The position numbers and the translations under genes are program-made. Positions 62,836-64,000 of a DNA stretch of 64,000 nucleotides are shown here, in pieces. Under the pieces are notes generated by a model. It was not told the DNA's origin. It did no database searches and saw only the letters and a program-made list of their open reading frames with translations. The stretch's first letter is position 1. Each line of letters begins with the position of its first letter. This DNA comes from JAAOIF01 sp965217125 (lineage in GTDB: Bacteria > Pseudomonadota > Gammaproteobacteria > PS1 > Pseudothioglobaceae), in assembly GCA_965217125.1 (NCBI GenBank), contig OZ244244.1:310001-374000 (forward strand). Direction: 5' to 3'.

Positions 62836-63318
62836 ATGTTTAAAGAAATTAAAGATTATAATTACACGCATCCAATTGATTTTGATTTTGAAGCGTTATG
62901 CACACTACTTGCCGAGCAGCAATACAGCTTAGCAGCCGAGCAAATTAAAACATTGGTGGCAGGAATAAATTTAAGCACTTTATCTTTTGATAAGCACAGC
63001 TACACAAGAAATATTATTGTCAATAATGGCGGCCATTGGTTAGGTCTGTTAAATTGGGACAAAGGCGCAACAACGCCTATTCATGGGCATCCAGAGCGGA
63101 CATTTATGTATCTAATTAAGGGGCAGATTAAGTTTAAGAATTTTACTAAAAATCCACTGCTTGAGCTTGATGGCAGTGAATTGAATAGTGGAGAATATCG
63201 CTACAATACAGGGGTTAAAGACAGAATGGATAATTGTATCCACCAAATAAGTGCCAATCAAAAAAGCCTGAGTTTGCATTTTTATTCAGATAATCCAAGC
63301 AAAGGAGAGGTGTTTTGA
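62836..63318 (+). CDS. cysteine dioxygenase-like cupin
   Basis: Small cupin of 160 residues. KGATTPIHGHPERTFMYLIKG near 76-96 has the G(x)5HxH iron motif. NCIHQISAN near 137 supplies a third histidine, and KSLSLHFYSDNPSK near 147-160 includes the His-x-Tyr pair that is catalytic in cysteine dioxygenases. It lacks the Cys of the animal Cys-Tyr crosslink, as bacterial forms do. It starts one base after the decarboxylase stop with no ribosome site, implying coupled translation. Product would be cysteine sulfinate; other thiol dioxygenase substrates are possible. Confidence 0.75.
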   Translation: MFKEIKDYNYTHPIDFDFEALCTLLAEQQYSLAAEQIKTLVAGINLSTLSFDKHSYTRNIIVNNGGHWLGLLNWDKGATTPIHGHPERTFMYLIKGQIKFKNFTKNPLLELDGSELNSGEYRYNTGVKDRMDNCIHQISANQKSLSLHFYSDNPSKGEVF

Positions 63319-64000
63319 CTTTTAAACTGATTTTTTACTACATTGCTTGGTCAATACGGCTTGGCATTCCGCCTTGGTATTATTTTCAAATTAATGCCGA
63401 ATGGTTTAATGCAGATAAAGGCTTTTATTCCAAAATCGATATGGATGGTCGCACCCCAAAAAAGTGGCGATTAGAGCAAAATTATCTTGATAAAAACAAC
63501 CCGCCTGATTTTTTCCCAGTATTTTTAAAGCCTGAATGGGGGCAAAATTCAAATGGCATTGTCAGGATTGATAACTTAGCAGATTTTTTGGCTTTTGACA
63601 CTACCCGCAAAATTCCTTATATTGTGCAACAAGCAGCGCCTGAATTGCAAGAATATGAAATTTTCTATATTCGTGATGCTGACAATTTACAAGGCTTGAT
63701 TGAGCTAACAATTACTCAGTCAATCAACCGTTCAGGCGAGCGTTATCCGGTTAATAGCATCAATAATACAGATGTTGTTTATCAGAATTGCACGCCAGAT
63801 TTCAGTGCAGATGAGATGGCGAATATTCTAGCACACCTGCAAGAGTTACCCAATTTTCGTATTGCGCGGGTAGGGCTTCGTGCTAATTCTAAAGATGATT
63901 TAATTAAAGGCATATTCCATATTATTGAAGTTAATTTATTTGCGCCATTTCCCATTAATTTATTAGATAAAAACACCTCTAATCAAGCTAAACACAAGTT
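63315..64000 (+). CDS. ATP-grasp family protein, 5' part, TTG start, cut by window end
   Basis: Open frame from a TTG at 63315 to the window edge, 228 codons, no stop. It overlaps the cupin stop by 4 bases. The aaggagagg just upstream is a strong ribosome site at about 7 bases, which supports the TTG. Visible motifs are FFPVFLKPEWGQNSNGIV near 65-82 (ATP-grasp phosphate loop), IPYIVQQAAP near 100 and HIIEVNLFAPFPINLLD near 200-216 (metal-binding E/N). ATP-grasp enzymes join a carboxylate to an amine or thiol. The substrate is unknown; its position suggests a use for the amine made by the decarboxylase. Confidence 0.75.
   Translation, partial: MTFKLIFYYIAWSIRLGIPPWYYFQINAEWFNADKGFYSKIDMDGRTPKKWRLEQNYLDKNNPPDFFPVFLKPEWGQNSNGIVRIDNLADFLAFDTTRKIPYIVQQAAPELQEYEIFYIRDADNLQGLIELTITQSINRSGERYPVNSINNTDVVYQNCTPDFSADEMANILAHLQELPNFRIARVGLRANSKDDLIKGIFHIIEVNLFAPFPINLLDKNTSNQAKHK

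Overview
AT-rich window, most likely from a marine or animal-associated gammaproteobacterium. No rRNA or tRNA gene was recognised, so the placement rests only on gene content: a DgcAB/EtfAB/Sox demethylation set, PdxB, Ung, BCCT and MmsA/aminotransferase genes, low G+C and tightly overlapping operons. A close creatinase homologue and several osmolyte genes suggest a bacterium fed on animal-derived nitrogen compounds, possibly a symbiont. That is inference.

Region 1 (about 0.4-32.1 kb) is a methylated-amine catabolic island. A BCCT transporter reads rightwards. Everything from 32.1 kb down to 2.5 kb reads leftwards: an orphan polar amino acid ABC ATPase; a corrinoid methyl-transfer set (corrinoid protein, DUF1638 protein, MetV-like and MetF-like proteins, methyl-THF methyltransferase, GFA protein, RACo-like reactivase, MttB/MtgB-family methyltransferase); a dimethylglycine set in the Pseudomonas order (dipeptidase, DUF5943, DgcA, DgcB, EtfA, EtfB); creatinase; a polyamine-type ABC transporter; sarcosine oxidase SoxB, SoxD and a fused SoxA-SoxG; then an omega-aminotransferase with a methylmalonate/malonate-semialdehyde dehydrogenase. 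The inferred pathway is glycine betaine -> dimethylglycine (corrinoid, no O2) -> sarcosine (DgcAB/ETF) -> glycine (Sox), with creatine entering at sarcosine. Methyl groups would be collected on tetrahydrofolate.

Region 2 (about 32.4-50.9 kb) looks like a defence/accessory island. It holds a rhodanese, a TPR membrane protein, a Fic protein, a three-Cys-motif protein with its partner TcmP, and a type I restriction-modification operon (hsdR, DUF1016 nuclease, hsdS, PrrC/RloA-like ATPase, hsdM). It also holds a Bro-N protein, a VapBC module with a decayed second copy, and a PLD-SNF2 helicase. Three genes share an almost identical leader, and there are signs of local duplication and decay.

Region 3 (50.9-59.4 kb) carries molybdenum-cofactor genes (mogA, moaD, moaA, moaC, moeA, moaE), then pdxB, ung and a thioredoxin-like gene. 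The cofactor run is interrupted by an alanine dehydrogenase gene bracketed by inverted copies of an interspersed repeat. The same repeat family fills the gaps at 1-445 and 1991-2547.

Region 4 (59.5-64 kb, rightward) has a cold-shock-domain membrane protein, a TrpD2-like protein, a DoxX-like membrane protein, a cysteine-sulfinate-decarboxylase-like PLP enzyme, a cysteine-dioxygenase-like cupin and an ATP-grasp protein cut by the window end. This may be a hypotaurine-type pathway.
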